Shown: positions 8,179-16,716 of the stretch, piece after piece | Layout of the letters: each line of letters starts with the position of its first letter | Position numbering within the stretch: position 1 is the first letter of the stretch | From: Alphaproteobacteria bacterium | GTDB lineage: Bacteria; Pseudomonadota; Alphaproteobacteria; UBA8366 | Length of the DNA stretch: 64,000 bases | Direction: 5' to 3' | NCBI GenBank assembly: GCA_009377445.1 | Contig: WHUA01000005.1 | Span: 216,437-280,436, forward strand | Position numbers and translations under genes: made by a program | Notes under the pieces: model-generated | Database searches by the model: none | The model's input: the letters and a program-made list of their open reading frames with translations, nothing else | Told to the model about the DNA's origin: nothing

Positions 8179-8396
8179 CCAGCTCTCCCAAGTTGCGCAT
8201 CCGCGCCGGTCGCGGACTATAACCGCGCGCACCGTAAACTCAACCGTCCCTAATGACCAGTATGCCGGCAAAATCGCCGCATTGCCTAGCCGGGCGGACG
8301 ATTGACCCGCTTGCGCCGTATGGTAGGTTCCCCGCCGAGGCTCCCTCGGCTCGAGGGCCGGTCGCAGCGGAAGGACCTCTCCGGAATATCGATGCC

Positions 8397-9260
8397 ATGA
8401 GCGAGAACGACAAGACCGAAAAACTGCTGGCGCGGATTGCCGGCGCGCTCGAGCGGCTGGCGCCGGCCGGCCGTGCGGAGCCCGATTTCGATGCCGCCGG
8501 CGCCTTCGTCTGGCGCGCGGAGAAGGCGTCGCTCGAGCCGGTCGAAACGGTCAACCGCGTGGACCTGTCGCTGCTCAAGGGCATCGAGCGGCAGGTCGCC
8601 ATATTGCTGGAAAATACCCGCCGCTTCGCCGACGGCCTGCCGGCCAACAACGCGCTGCTGTGGGGCGCGCGCGGGACCGGCAAGAGCTCGCTCGTCAAGG
8701 CGGTGCACGCCGCGGTCGGCGGCGAGAAGGGACGCGGCCTCGTGCTCATCGAAATTCATCGGGAGGACGTCCCCAGCCTGCCGCAGTTGCTGGGGTCCCT
8801 CCGCAGCACCCGGCGCCGCTGTATCGTCTTCTGCGACGACCTTTCCTTCGACGGCCACGACGCGAGCTACAAATCGCTGAAGGCCGTGCTCGAAGGCGGC
8901 ATCGAGGGGCGGCCCGAAAACGTGCTGTTCTACGCCACCTCCAACCGCCGCCACCTGCTGCCGCGCGACATGATGGAGAACGAGCGGTCGACCGCGATCA
9001 ATCCGTCCGAGGCGGTCGAGGAGAAGGTGTCCCTCTCCGACCGCTTCGGCCTCTGGCTCGGCTTCCACAATTGCGACCAGGACACCTATTTCGCGATGAT
9101 CCAAGGCTACATCCGCTACTTCGGGCTGAAGGCGGACAAGATCGACTGGAAAGCGGAAGCGAGGGAGTGGTCAGTCACCCGCGGCGCGCGCTCGGGCCGC
9201 GTCGCGTGGCAGTACATCCAGGACCTCGCCGGCCGCCTCGGGCAACGCCTGGACGGGTAG
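8397..9260 (+). CDS. DUF815 family ATP-binding protein
   Basis: 287 residues. P-loop GARGTGKSSLVKA (about 88-100), followed by IVFCDDLSFD (Walker B, about 141-150), the ATSNRRHLLPRDM sensor region and EAVEEKVSLSDRFGLWLGF typical of DUF815 AAA-like ATPases. Function unknown; the family is widespread in proteobacteria and usually sits near yajC and surE/nlpD, as here. The ATG at 8397 gives the normal MSENDK start; the open frame upstream is low-complexity and overlaps the yajC promoter side. Confidence 0.9.
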   Translation: MSENDKTEKLLARIAGALERLAPAGRAEPDFDAAGAFVWRAEKASLEPVETVNRVDLSLLKGIERQVAILLENTRRFADGLPANNALLWGARGTGKSSLVKAVHAAVGGEKGRGLVLIEIHREDVPSLPQLLGSLRSTRRRCIVFCDDLSFDGHDASYKSLKAVLEGGIEGRPENVLFYATSNRRHLLPRDMMENERSTAINPSEAVEEKVSLSDRFGLWLGFHNCDQDTYFAMIQGYIRYFGLKADKIDWKAEAREWSVTRGARSGRVAWQYIQDLAGRLGQRLDG

Positions 9261-9493
9261 AGGCGCGGACCTATCTTGTAATGAATTCGTCACCACGGCC
9301 GGTTTGATTTTGCGTCCCATGCCTGATACAGAATTCACCGCTCTTTCCTTGAATGCGTGAAAGGAAGACGGTTGATGGCCACCTCGGACAAAACCGCGCA
9401 CGCCGGAAGCGTTAGCGTTCGACCGCGGCGGGCATGGTGAACCAGAGCTATCGGGCCAAACATTCCGCCAGCGAGCATCGGCTGACATCCCGC

Positions 9494-10462
9494 ATGAAAG
9501 TAAAGTCATATATCTGGCCGGCTATCGGGCTTTGCGCGGTCGGGTTCTGCGTCTGGCTGCTCTATCGCGATCTGCGCGGGCTTTCGCTTGTCGACGTGAC
9601 CGACAGCCTGCAGGCGATCTCGGGGCTGCACTGGGCGCTCGCCGCCGGCGGCGCCGTTGTCGCCTATGCCGCGCTCGCGGGATACGACCGCATCGCCCTC
9701 ATGCATCTGGGAAAGCCGCTGCCGTGGCTGTTCATCACGGTGTGCTCGTTCACGGCCTATGCGCTCGCGCACAATATCGGAGCCTCGGTGCTGTCGGGCG
9801 CGGTGGTGCGCTACCGGGCCTACACCTCGCAGGGCTTGAGCGGTGCGGAAGTGGGCGTCCTGGTCGCGCTGTGCTCGTTCACCTTCATGCTCGGCACGGT
9901 ATTCCTGGGCGGCTGCGTCCTCCTGATCGCGCCCGAGATCGGCGAGCGATTCTTCATGCACCTTCCGCTCAGCCTTCCCTCGGTCGCCGCCGTCGTCATG
10001 CTGGCTTTCGTCTTCTTCTACGTGCTGGGCGGCTGGCTGCGTTTCCCGCCGCTGCGGATCGGCAGCAGCTTCCGCATCCACTATCCGCGGCTGCCGATCA
10101 TCGCCAAGCAACTCGTCGTCGGGCCCATGGAACTGATCGGCGCGGCGAGCATCATCTACTTCGCATTGCCGGAGGCGGGCAATCCGGGTTTCCTGATCGT
10201 GCTCGGGATCTTTCTCGCCTCGTTCTCGGTCGCCCTCCTGTCGCACGCGCCGGGCGGCCTCGGCGTCCTGGAGGTCCTGTTCCTCACCGGACTGCCCGAG
10301 ATCGATCCGGCATCGGTCCTGGCCGCCCTTCTCGTCTTCCGGCTGTTCTATCTGCTCATACCCTTGGGGCTGTCCCTCGTCGCAATCCTCCTGTTCGAGC
10401 GATCCCAGTTGTTGCGAAAGGCCGGAGCGAAGCCGATATTGCATGATCCGCAAGGCTCATGA
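9494..10462 (+). CDS. UPF0104 / lysylphosphatidylglycerol synthase TM-region family protein
   Basis: 322 residues from MKVKSYIW; an ATG 60 bases upstream is an alternative. Many hydrophobic segments (about 8-24, 42-62, 77-100, 122-148, 163-182, 218-290 several) and the family signature NIGASVLSGAVVRYRAYTSQ (about 90-109) plus SHAPGGLGVLEVLF (about 251-264). Lacks the soluble aminoacyl-transferase domain of MprF, so it is a stand-alone flippase-like membrane domain. It is followed 57 bases later by the HpnN-type transporter; the pair may handle lipids, probably hopanoids, at the inner membrane, but this is inferred from position. Confidence 0.85.
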   Translation: MKVKSYIWPAIGLCAVGFCVWLLYRDLRGLSLVDVTDSLQAISGLHWALAAGGAVVAYAALAGYDRIALMHLGKPLPWLFITVCSFTAYALAHNIGASVLSGAVVRYRAYTSQGLSGAEVGVLVALCSFTFMLGTVFLGGCVLLIAPEIGERFFMHLPLSLPSVAAVVMLAFVFFYVLGGWLRFPPLRIGSSFRIHYPRLPIIAKQLVVGPMELIGAASIIYFALPEAGNPGFLIVLGIFLASFSVALLSHAPGGLGVLEVLFLTGLPEIDPASVLAALLVFRLFYLLIPLGLSLVAILLFERSQLLRKAGAKPILHDPQGS

Positions 10463-10519
10463 CCGGTGCGGCGGAGTCTGCGTTCTCGCCTGATGACGCC
10501 GCGCAGCAGGAACCGATAA

Positions 10520-13156
10520 GTGCCTGAAGACCATCGAAACTCCCGGCGACGCGTGGTCGCCCGCCATGCTCCTTCCCTGCGGGCTTTCTTGCGGCGCTGG
10601 GTGGAGCGCTGCTACCGCCACGCGCTCCTGGTGGTCATAGCCTGCGTCGCAGCGGCCTCCCTCGCCGGCGTGTATGCCGCCGGAAATCTCAGCATCGACA
10701 CCGATACCGCGAAGATGATGTCGCCTGATCTGCCGTGGCGTCAGGCGCAGATCGACTACGACAAGGCCTTTCCGCGCGATCTCGACCTGTCCATCGTCAT
10801 CGACGCCCCGACCGCGGAGGCGGCCGGCGACGCCGCATCGGCGCTCGCGGCGCGGCTCAAGGCGCGGCGCGATCTCTTCGTCGCCGTGCAGACCCCCGGC
10901 GAACGGCCGTATTTTCGCAAGAACGGACTCTTGTTCCTGCCGCCGGAGGAATTGGCGGACCTCACCGACCAGCTCATCGAGATGCAGCCGATGATCGGCA
11001 GCCTCGCGGCCGACCCCACGCTGCGCGGCCTGTTCGGCACGCTCGGCATGGCCCTCGACGGCATCGCCGAGGGTCGCGCCGATCTCAGCATGCTGGAAAA
11101 GCCTTTGGAGCCGGTTGCCGAAGCCGTGGAGGCGGCCGTCGCCGGCCGGCCGGAGCCGATTTCGTGGCAGGCCCTGCTGACAGGGCGCGGCGCCGGCGAA
11201 TCAGGCCGCAGCTTCGTGCTGGCCGAGCCGATACGCGATTTCGGCGCCCTCGAGCCGGGAGCGCAGGCGCGCGCCGCGGTGCGCGAGGAGGCGGCGGCGC
11301 TCGGCCTGACGCTCGAGAACGGCTTCCGCGTGCGCCAGACGGGCTCGGTGGCGCTGAACGACGAAGAGTTCAGCACGGTCGCAGAAGGCACCGGCGCGGC
11401 GACCATCGGCGCGTTCCTGCTGGTCTGCGCGATCCTCTACCTGGCGCTTCGTTCCTGGCGCCTGGTCCTGGCGAACCAGATCACGCTCCTGGTCGGATTG
11501 GTGCTGACCGCCGGGTTCGCCGCCCTGGCGGTCGGCACGCTCAACTTGATCTCGGTGGCGTTTGCCGTGCTGTTCGTCGGCATCGCGGTGGATTTCGGCA
11601 TCCAGTACGCCGTGCTTTACCGCAGCGAGCGCCACCGGGTCGATGACCTGAGAACGGCGCTGAGCAGCAGCGCCGGCCATGTCGCGGGCGGCCTCACGCT
11701 TGCGACGCTGGCGTTGATGGCCGGGTTCTTCTCCTTCCTGCCGACCGATTACCGGGGCGTTTCGGAGCTCGGCCTGATAGCCGGCGTCGGCATGGGTATC
11801 GCGCTCTTCCTCAACTTCACGCTGCTGCCGGCGCTGCTGACGCTGCTCAAGCCCGGCGGCGAGCAGGAGCCGATCGGCTATGCCTGGGCTGCGCCGATCG
11901 ACCGCTTCCTCGTGCGGCGGCGGTACGGCGTGCTGGCGGCCGCAGCCGCCGTCGCGGTCATCGGGCTCGCGCTGTTGCCGAGCCTCACCTTCGATTTCAA
12001 TCCCCTGCACCTGAAGGACCCGAGCACGGAGTCGGTCTCCACGCTGCGGGACCTGATGGACGACCCCCTCACCTCGCCCAATTCCGTCGACGTTCTGGTG
12101 CCCGATGCAGCCGCTGCCAAGAGCATGGCGGCGCGGCTCGACGCCTTGCCGGAGGTCGACCGGGTGATGACCCTGGCGAGCTTCGTGCCGGCCAAGCAGC
12201 GGGAGAAACTGGACATCCTGGCCGATGCCAAGCTCGTGCTGCTGCCCTCGCTTTCGGCCGAGCCGTCGGCGGGGCCGAACGCCGACGCCGACGCGCTCGC
12301 CGCCATGCGTCTCTGCATCGAGAAGCTGGAGAAGGCGGCGGCCGGCCAGGCGCCGGATCATTCGCTGCTGCGGCTCGCCGCCGCGCTGAAATCGGCCGTC
12401 GCCGAGGGCGCCGAGGCGCTGCCCCTGCTCCGGCAGAACCTGATGGCCGATTTTCCCAAACGGATGGACGACCTTCGCCTGGCGCTGCAAGCGGAGCCGG
12501 TGAGCCTGACGTCGCTGCCGGCCGATCTCAAGCGGGACTGGGTCGCCGCCGACGGGCGCTACAAGGTCACTGCCTATCCCGAAGGCGACGGCCGTTCCAA
12601 CGCGGTCCTGAGCCGCTTCGTCGACGCGGTGCGCACCGTGGCGCCCGCTCCCGTCGGCACGCCCGTCTCGATCCAGGAAGCGGGCAACACGGTGGTGACC
12701 GCCTTTATGACGGCGGGGACGCTGGCCTTCGTCTTCATCACCCTTCTGCTGCGGTTCGCCTTGGGCCGCTGGCTGGACGTGGCGCTGGTCCTGGCGCCGC
12801 TGGGACTGGCCGCGCTGCTCACCGTCATCACCAGCGTTGCCGGCGGCCTGCCGATCAATTTCGCCAACATCATCACGCTGCCGCTGCTGCTCGGCATCGG
12901 CGTCGCCTTCGACATCTACTTCGTCGTCAACTGGCGCGGCGGCATCACCCACCCACTGCAATCGAGCACCGCCCGCGCCATCCTGTTCAGCGCGCTGACC
13001 ACCGTTTGCGCCTTCGGAAGCCTGGCGCTGTCCAGCCATCCCGGCACCGCCGACATGGGCATCCTGCTCACGATCTCGCTGTTCTATGCGCTCCTGTGCA
13101 CGCTGTTCGTCCTGCCGGCGATGCTGGCCGCCGCCACGCCGTACCGGTCCCGATAG
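10520..13156 (+). CDS. hpnN: HpnN-type MMPL/RND family transporter
   Basis: 878 residues from a GTG codon. RND architecture: a first membrane helix (about 36-54), a large periplasmic loop containing NLSIDTDTAKMMSPDLPWRQ, a five-helix bundle (about 290-435, including VAFAVLFVGIAVDFGIQYAV), a second single helix (about 465-485) with loop FDFNPLHLKDPSTESVSTLR, and a second bundle (about 720-870). These loop motifs are typical of HpnN, which moves hopanoids to the outer membrane. No hopanoid synthesis gene lies in the window, and the nearby squalene-synthase-fold protein lacks catalytic motifs, so the substrate call rests on family resemblance only. Confidence 0.85.
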   Translation: MPEDHRNSRRRVVARHAPSLRAFLRRWVERCYRHALLVVIACVAAASLAGVYAAGNLSIDTDTAKMMSPDLPWRQAQIDYDKAFPRDLDLSIVIDAPTAEAAGDAASALAARLKARRDLFVAVQTPGERPYFRKNGLLFLPPEELADLTDQLIEMQPMIGSLAADPTLRGLFGTLGMALDGIAEGRADLSMLEKPLEPVAEAVEAAVAGRPEPISWQALLTGRGAGESGRSFVLAEPIRDFGALEPGAQARAAVREEAAALGLTLENGFRVRQTGSVALNDEEFSTVAEGTGAATIGAFLLVCAILYLALRSWRLVLANQITLLVGLVLTAGFAALAVGTLNLISVAFAVLFVGIAVDFGIQYAVLYRSERHRVDDLRTALSSSAGHVAGGLTLATLALMAGFFSFLPTDYRGVSELGLIAGVGMGIALFLNFTLLPALLTLLKPGGEQEPIGYAWAAPIDRFLVRRRYGVLAAAAAVAVIGLALLPSLTFDFNPLHLKDPSTESVSTLRDLMDDPLTSPNSVDVLVPDAAAAKSMAARLDALPEVDRVMTLASFVPAKQREKLDILADAKLVLLPSLSAEPSAGPNADADALAAMRLCIEKLEKAAAGQAPDHSLLRLAAALKSAVAEGAEALPLLRQNLMADFPKRMDDLRLALQAEPVSLTSLPADLKRDWVAADGRYKVTAYPEGDGRSNAVLSRFVDAVRTVAPAPVGTPVSIQEAGNTVVTAFMTAGTLAFVFITLLLRFALGRWLDVALVLAPLGLAALLTVITSVAGGLPINFANIITLPLLLGIGVAFDIYFVVNWRGGITHPLQSSTARAILFSALTTVCAFGSLALSSHPGTADMGILLTISLFYALLCTLFVLPAMLAAATPYRSR

Positions 13157-13160
13157 CATT

Positions 13161-13210
13161 AGATCAATCTGCAATCAGGTGGAATCACCTGATTGCAGGT
13201 AAATTGATCT
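13161..13210 (+). repeat. Hairpin repeat, first of an inverted pair (possible terminator of hpnN)
   Basis: Outer stem AGATCAAT/ATTGATCT, inner stem CTGCAATCAGGTG/CACCTGATTGCAG, loop GAAT, and a GTAA bulge on the 3' side. Starts five bases after the hpnN stop region. Followed by ATCTTAAAAAGTT, no clear T-run on the plus strand. Confidence 0.85.
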
Positions 13211-13223
13211 ATCTTAAAAAGTT

Positions 13224-13263
13224 AGAGCAACTTATCTGCGTCCGATAGGACGCAGGTTGCTCT
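13224..13263 (-). repeat. Hairpin repeat, second of the inverted pair
   Basis: Read on the minus strand: outer stem AGAGCAAC/GTTGCTCT, inner stem CTGCGTCC/GGACGCAG, loop TATC and a 3'-side ATAA bulge. Same build as the hairpin at 13161-13210 (AGAnCAAn, CTGC, four-base loop, nTAA bulge) but different stem bases. Its end overlaps the stop codon of the VTT-domain gene by two bases. Confidence 0.85.
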
Positions 13264-13834
13264 ATCGCAGCACGGCGAAGCCCGCCAGGACGAGGATCAC
13301 GGCGGCGAGCATTGCCAGCTTGAGGCGTTTCTCGACGAACCTCTGGATCGGCGGCCCGAACTTGTAGAGCAGCGCCGCCACCAGGAAGAAGCGCATGCCG
13401 CGCGCGATGAGGGACGCGAAGCTGAATTGCAGCAGGTCGAAATCGAAGGCGCCGGCGGCGATCGTGACCAGCTTGTAGGGGATCGGCGTCGCGCCCTTGA
13501 CGATGATCACCCAGACGCCGTACTCGTCTACCAGCGGCTTGAAGGCGTGGAATTTCTCGACCAGGTGGAACGCGGCCAGGATCGGGTAGCCGATTGTCTC
13601 CATGGCGTAGTAGCCGATGGCGTAGCCGAGATAGCCGCCCGCCACGGACGAAAGCGTGCACATCGCCGCCAGGTAGAACCAGCGGCTCGGCGCGGCCAGG
13701 ACCATGGGAATCAGCAATACGTCGGGCGGGATGGGAAAGACCGAGCTTTCGATGAAGGAAATCGCCGAAAGCCACCAGACGGCGTGCCGGTGCCCCGCCT
13801 TCTCCATCGTCCAGCGGTAGATTTTTTCCAGCAT
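13262..13834 (-). CDS. YqaA family VTT-domain membrane protein
   Basis: 190 residues of the DedA/VTT superfamily. Signature elements: FIESSVFPIPPDVLLIPMVLA (split around residues 27-46), SSVAGGYLGYAIGYYAME (about 62-79) and KGATPIPYKLVTIAAGAF (about 113-130), then a C-terminal helix. Inner-membrane proteins of this superfamily are linked to polyprenyl-phosphate or phospholipid scrambling; the YqaA branch has no assigned substrate. The stop codon overlaps the end of a hairpin repeat, and the gene faces hpnN. Confidence 0.88.
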   Translation of the reverse strand: MLEKIYRWTMEKAGHRHAVWWLSAISFIESSVFPIPPDVLLIPMVLAAPSRWFYLAAMCTLSSVAGGYLGYAIGYYAMETIGYPILAAFHLVEKFHAFKPLVDEYGVWVIIVKGATPIPYKLVTIAAGAFDFDLLQFSFASLIARGMRFFLVAALLYKFGPPIQRFVEKRLKLAMLAAVILVLAGFAVLR

Positions 13835-13905
13835 CCGCCTTTCCCGATCTTGTGGATGCTGTCTCTACCCGCCAATGCTGCGCAGAGGCAAGCGGGAAAG
13901 GATCT

Positions 13906-14340
13906 TTACTTCTGGCCGGGCTCTCGGCCGGCCTCCAGCCCGACCAGCACGATCTTGAGATAGCCCGCGGCGCGCAGCGCATTCATCGCGTCCATCAGGT
14001 CGCCGTAGTCGATGCTGCGGTCCGCGCGGACGAATACCCGCTGTTCCTTGTCGTTGCCGGACGCCCGGTCGAGCGCCGCGGCGAGCGCGCCGCGGTCGAC
14101 AATCTGCTCGCCGAGGGCGAGCGACAAATCCGATTTCACGGTGAGAAAGATCGGTTTTTCCGGGCGGGGCTGCGGCTTGGCGTTGGAGCCGGGAAGATCG
14201 ACCGCGATATCGACCGTCGCCAAGGGCGCGGCGATCATGAAGACGACCAGCAGGACGAGCATCACGTCGATGAACGGCGTGACGTTGATCTCGTGGTTCT
14301 CGGCGAGGTCGTCTTCCCGGTGGCGGCTGCTGAACGCCAT
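13906..14340 (-). CDS. exbD: ExbD/TolR family biopolymer transport protein
   Basis: 144 residues. One membrane helix (about 22-41) with the essential aspartate in VTPFIDVMLVLLVVFMI, then the periplasmic domain with IFLTVKSDLSLALGE and RVFVRADRSIDYGDLMDAMN. ExbD forms the proton-driven motor with ExbB that powers TonB. It follows exbB after four bases on the same strand. No tonB or TonB-dependent receptor lies in the window. Confidence 0.93.
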   Translation of the reverse strand: MAFSSRHREDDLAENHEINVTPFIDVMLVLLVVFMIAAPLATVDIAVDLPGSNAKPQPRPEKPIFLTVKSDLSLALGEQIVDRGALAAALDRASGNDKEQRVFVRADRSIDYGDLMDAMNALRAAGYLKIVLVGLEAGREPGQK

Positions 14341-14344
14341 TGCG

Positions 14345-15337
14345 CTATTCCGCGGCTTCGCGGCGCATGAGGCCGCCCGAGGCGGCGGCGGCGCGGCTGA
14401 GGTCGCGCGAGACGATGCGCAATACCGCGGCCGAGGTGTCGGCGACCATCGCCTTGTAGGCGGATATCCGGCGGGCGAAATGGTTGTAGAAGACGACGGC
14501 CGGAATGGCGACGACGAGACCGATGGCCGTGGCCAGCAGCGCTTCGGCGATGCCGGGCGCGACGACGGCCAGGTTGGTCGTCTGCGCGTTGGCGATGCCG
14601 ATGAAGCTGTTCATGATGCCCCACACGGTCCCGAAGAGCCCGACGAAGGGGGCCGTCGCGCCGATGGTCGCGAGCAGGCCGACCCCCAGCGTGATCCGGC
14701 GGCCGGCCGCCATCTCGATGCGGTCCAGGCGGGAGGCCACCCGCTCCTTAAGCCCGTCGCGGTCGTCGAGCGAATCCGCCGACAGCTCGAGCTCCGCTTC
14801 CGCCGACCGGATGAGCGTCGCGGTCAGGACGCTCTTGCCGGCGCAGCGCGCGGCGGCGTCGAGCGACCGCGCATCGCCGAGCGCCTTCAGCGCCTGCCGC
14901 TGGCGGCGCATGGCGGTATGCAGCTCCAGGCTTTTCGCCAGCAGCACGGTCCAGGTGACGAGCGAGGCGAGAATCAGGCTGATGATGACCGCCTTCACCA
15001 CGACGTCCGCAGCCAGGAACATGCCCATGGGCGTGTAATCGGCGGCGTCCAGGCCGTGGGCGAACTGGGGCAGGCCGGAGGCGGCCGCGTCGGCGCCTTG
15101 CAGCGCATCCGGGGCGGCGGCCGGAACAGCGGCGTCGGGAACGCTAGGAACGCTTGGCGCAACGGGTGGGACGGCGGCCGGAGCAGCGGCGTCTGGAACG
15201 CCCGGAACGCCCGGAACGCCCGGAACGCTGGGCGCGGCGGCTGGAGCGGTTTCCGGCGCGGCGGCCTGCGCCAGCGCGGCGGCCGGCGCCGCGAGCAGGC
15301 ATGAAACGTAAACAAACAACCGCGTGAAACTGTCCAT
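14345..15337 (-). CDS. exbB: ExbB/MotA family proton channel with Pro/Val-rich leader
   Basis: 330 residues from the ATG preceded by GCAGGA; a TTG five codons upstream is the alternative. A signal peptide (about 1-24, ends LAQA) leads into an Ala/Pro/Val-rich stretch with repeats of PSVPGVPGVPGVPD (about 36-75), then three membrane segments (about 105-135, 218-240, 260-285) with LATIGATAPFVGLFGTVWGI (ExbB signature). The periplasmic low-complexity leader is a known variation in alphaproteobacteria. Works with ExbD in energising TonB. A Fur-like sequence lies upstream. Confidence 0.93.
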   Translation of the reverse strand: MDSFTRLFVYVSCLLAAPAAALAQAAAPETAPAAAPSVPGVPGVPGVPDAAAPAAVPPVAPSVPSVPDAAVPAAAPDALQGADAAASGLPQFAHGLDAADYTPMGMFLAADVVVKAVIISLILASLVTWTVLLAKSLELHTAMRRQRQALKALGDARSLDAAARCAGKSVLTATLIRSAEAELELSADSLDDRDGLKERVASRLDRIEMAAGRRITLGVGLLATIGATAPFVGLFGTVWGIMNSFIGIANAQTTNLAVVAPGIAEALLATAIGLVVAIPAVVFYNHFARRISAYKAMVADTSAAVLRIVSRDLSRAAAASGGLMRREAAE

Positions 15338-15380
15338 CGTCGGATCCTGCAATCGCCGAAATTTGTGATTATGTTAGTTA

Positions 15381-15394
15381 GGAATGAGTTGCAA
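15381..15394. promoter_or_regulatory. Possible Fur-like half-site upstream of exbBD
   Basis: GGAATGAGTTGCAA, about 45 bases upstream of the exbB start. It resembles the GAATGATTTGCAA-type half of iron-regulator sites but lacks a clear second half, so it may be chance. Iron control of exbBD would fit the family. Confidence 0.2.
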
Positions 15395-15444
15395 GCGCAA
15401 TATAGCACTCTAAGCGCGCCTGTCACGCGCTAAGGGCCGGCACG

Positions 15445-16716
15445 TCAACCCTTCGGGCGGGCGGGAGCGCTCTCCAGCGAGGCGGCGCGGTTGCGGTTGA
15501 GATGGCGCATCGGGTCGACCGGCTTGCGGCCGCGGCGGATCTCGAAATGGAGCTGCGGGTCGCCGACGCTTCCCGTATTGCCGACGCGGGCGATGACCTG
15601 GCCGCGCTTCACCTTGGCGCCGCGCTTGACCAGGATCTCGCTGGCATGCGCGTAGGCGGTCATATACCCCTTGGCGTGCTTGATCAGGATGAGGTTGCCG
15701 AAGCCGCGCAGCTCGTTGCCGCGATAGGCCACCACCCCGTTCTGCGCCGACTTGATGGGCGTTCCCTTGGGCGCCAGGATATTGATGCCGTCGTTCTGCA
15801 GCCCTTTCCCCTTCGGCCCGAAGCCCGACAGCACTTTGCCGTCGAGCGGCCAGAGGAAGCCGTCGCCGCTCAGTTCGCTGGGGCGTGGGATGTTGGTCGA
15901 CGGCGGCAGGACGACACGCTTGACCGGCGGCGGCGGCTCGTCCTGCTGCTGGCGCGCATCGGGCGCGTAGTCGGCATCGCCGCTCGCCTCCATCTCCGGC
16001 GCTGCGGTCGCGACCGCCGTGCGTTGCTCGTCGGGGAGCAGCAGCGTCTGGCCGGTCACGATCGTGAAGGGCTTGCCGATCTCGTTCAGCCGCACCAGCT
16101 CGGCCAGCGACACGTCGTAGCGCCGCGAGATCGCATAGACCGTTTCGCCCTGGGCGACCAAGTGCGTCCGCTGCGCCGGGATTCGGACCTTCTGGCCGGT
16201 ATGCAGCAGATAAGGCGGGTCGAGCTTGTTGAGGACCAGGAGGCTGCGCACCGGCACGCCGTAAAGCCGGGACAGCGCATAGACCGTCTCCTTGGGCGTC
16301 ACCACGTGGACGCCGTTTTCCGGCATCCGGCGATACTGCGAGGAGGCATCGGCCGTCTTGTCGTAGCTGCGCGCCGCCGTCGCGCCCGGTTTCGCGCCTG
16401 GTTTCGCGCCTGGGGCACCAGGATGGGGAGCGGGATGGGCGGCGATCTGCACGCGTTCGCCAACCCGCCCGCCGCCGTTTCCGGGCGGCGCCAGCGCCAT
16501 CGTCTCCACGGCGCCGCGTTTCACCGGCGCGGGCACGCTCGCCCTGGGCTTCGCGCGTGGCACCGGCGGGTGGACATCCCGCACCCCGCGGCTCATTTGC
16601 TGGCGCTCCTCGTAGAGGACGACCTTGGCGGGCGGGGTGCAGCCTTGGCACAGGACGGCAAGGAACAGCATCGCGCCCGACTTGCGCAGCACCCTTTGCA
16701 TCATGCCCGCCGCCAT
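15445..16716 (-). CDS. LysM / degenerate LytM (M23) lipoprotein, NlpD-like
   Basis: 423 residues. Lipobox LFLAVLCQGC puts it on a membrane as a lipoprotein. Two LysM repeats (HVVTPKETVYALSRLYGVPV near 125 and HLVAQGETVYAISRRYDVSL near 175) bind peptidoglycan. The C-terminal M23 domain (about 285-405) is degenerate: the HxxxD motif reads NDGIN and the first His of HxH is replaced (TAYAHAS), while LHFEIR remains. Such domains activate cell-separation amidases rather than cut peptidoglycan. Includes GAKPGAKPGA repeats. The ATG shares one base with the pcm stop (TGATG), so it is coupled to pcm; surE-pcm-nlpD is a familiar order. Confidence 0.9.
   Translation of the reverse strand: MAAGMMQRVLRKSGAMLFLAVLCQGCTPPAKVVLYEERQQMSRGVRDVHPPVPRAKPRASVPAPVKRGAVETMALAPPGNGGGRVGERVQIAAHPAPHPGAPGAKPGAKPGATAARSYDKTADASSQYRRMPENGVHVVTPKETVYALSRLYGVPVRSLLVLNKLDPPYLLHTGQKVRIPAQRTHLVAQGETVYAISRRYDVSLAELVRLNEIGKPFTIVTGQTLLLPDEQRTAVATAAPEMEASGDADYAPDARQQQDEPPPPVKRVVLPPSTNIPRPSELSGDGFLWPLDGKVLSGFGPKGKGLQNDGINILAPKGTPIKSAQNGVVAYRGNELRGFGNLILIKHAKGYMTAYAHASEILVKRGAKVKRGQVIARVGNTGSVGDPQLHFEIRRGRKPVDPMRHLNRNRAASLESAPARPKG

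Noticed and set aside
11201..13174. 657-aa minus-strand frame over hpnN
   Set aside because: Gln/Arg-rich shadow produced by high GC at third positions of hpnN.
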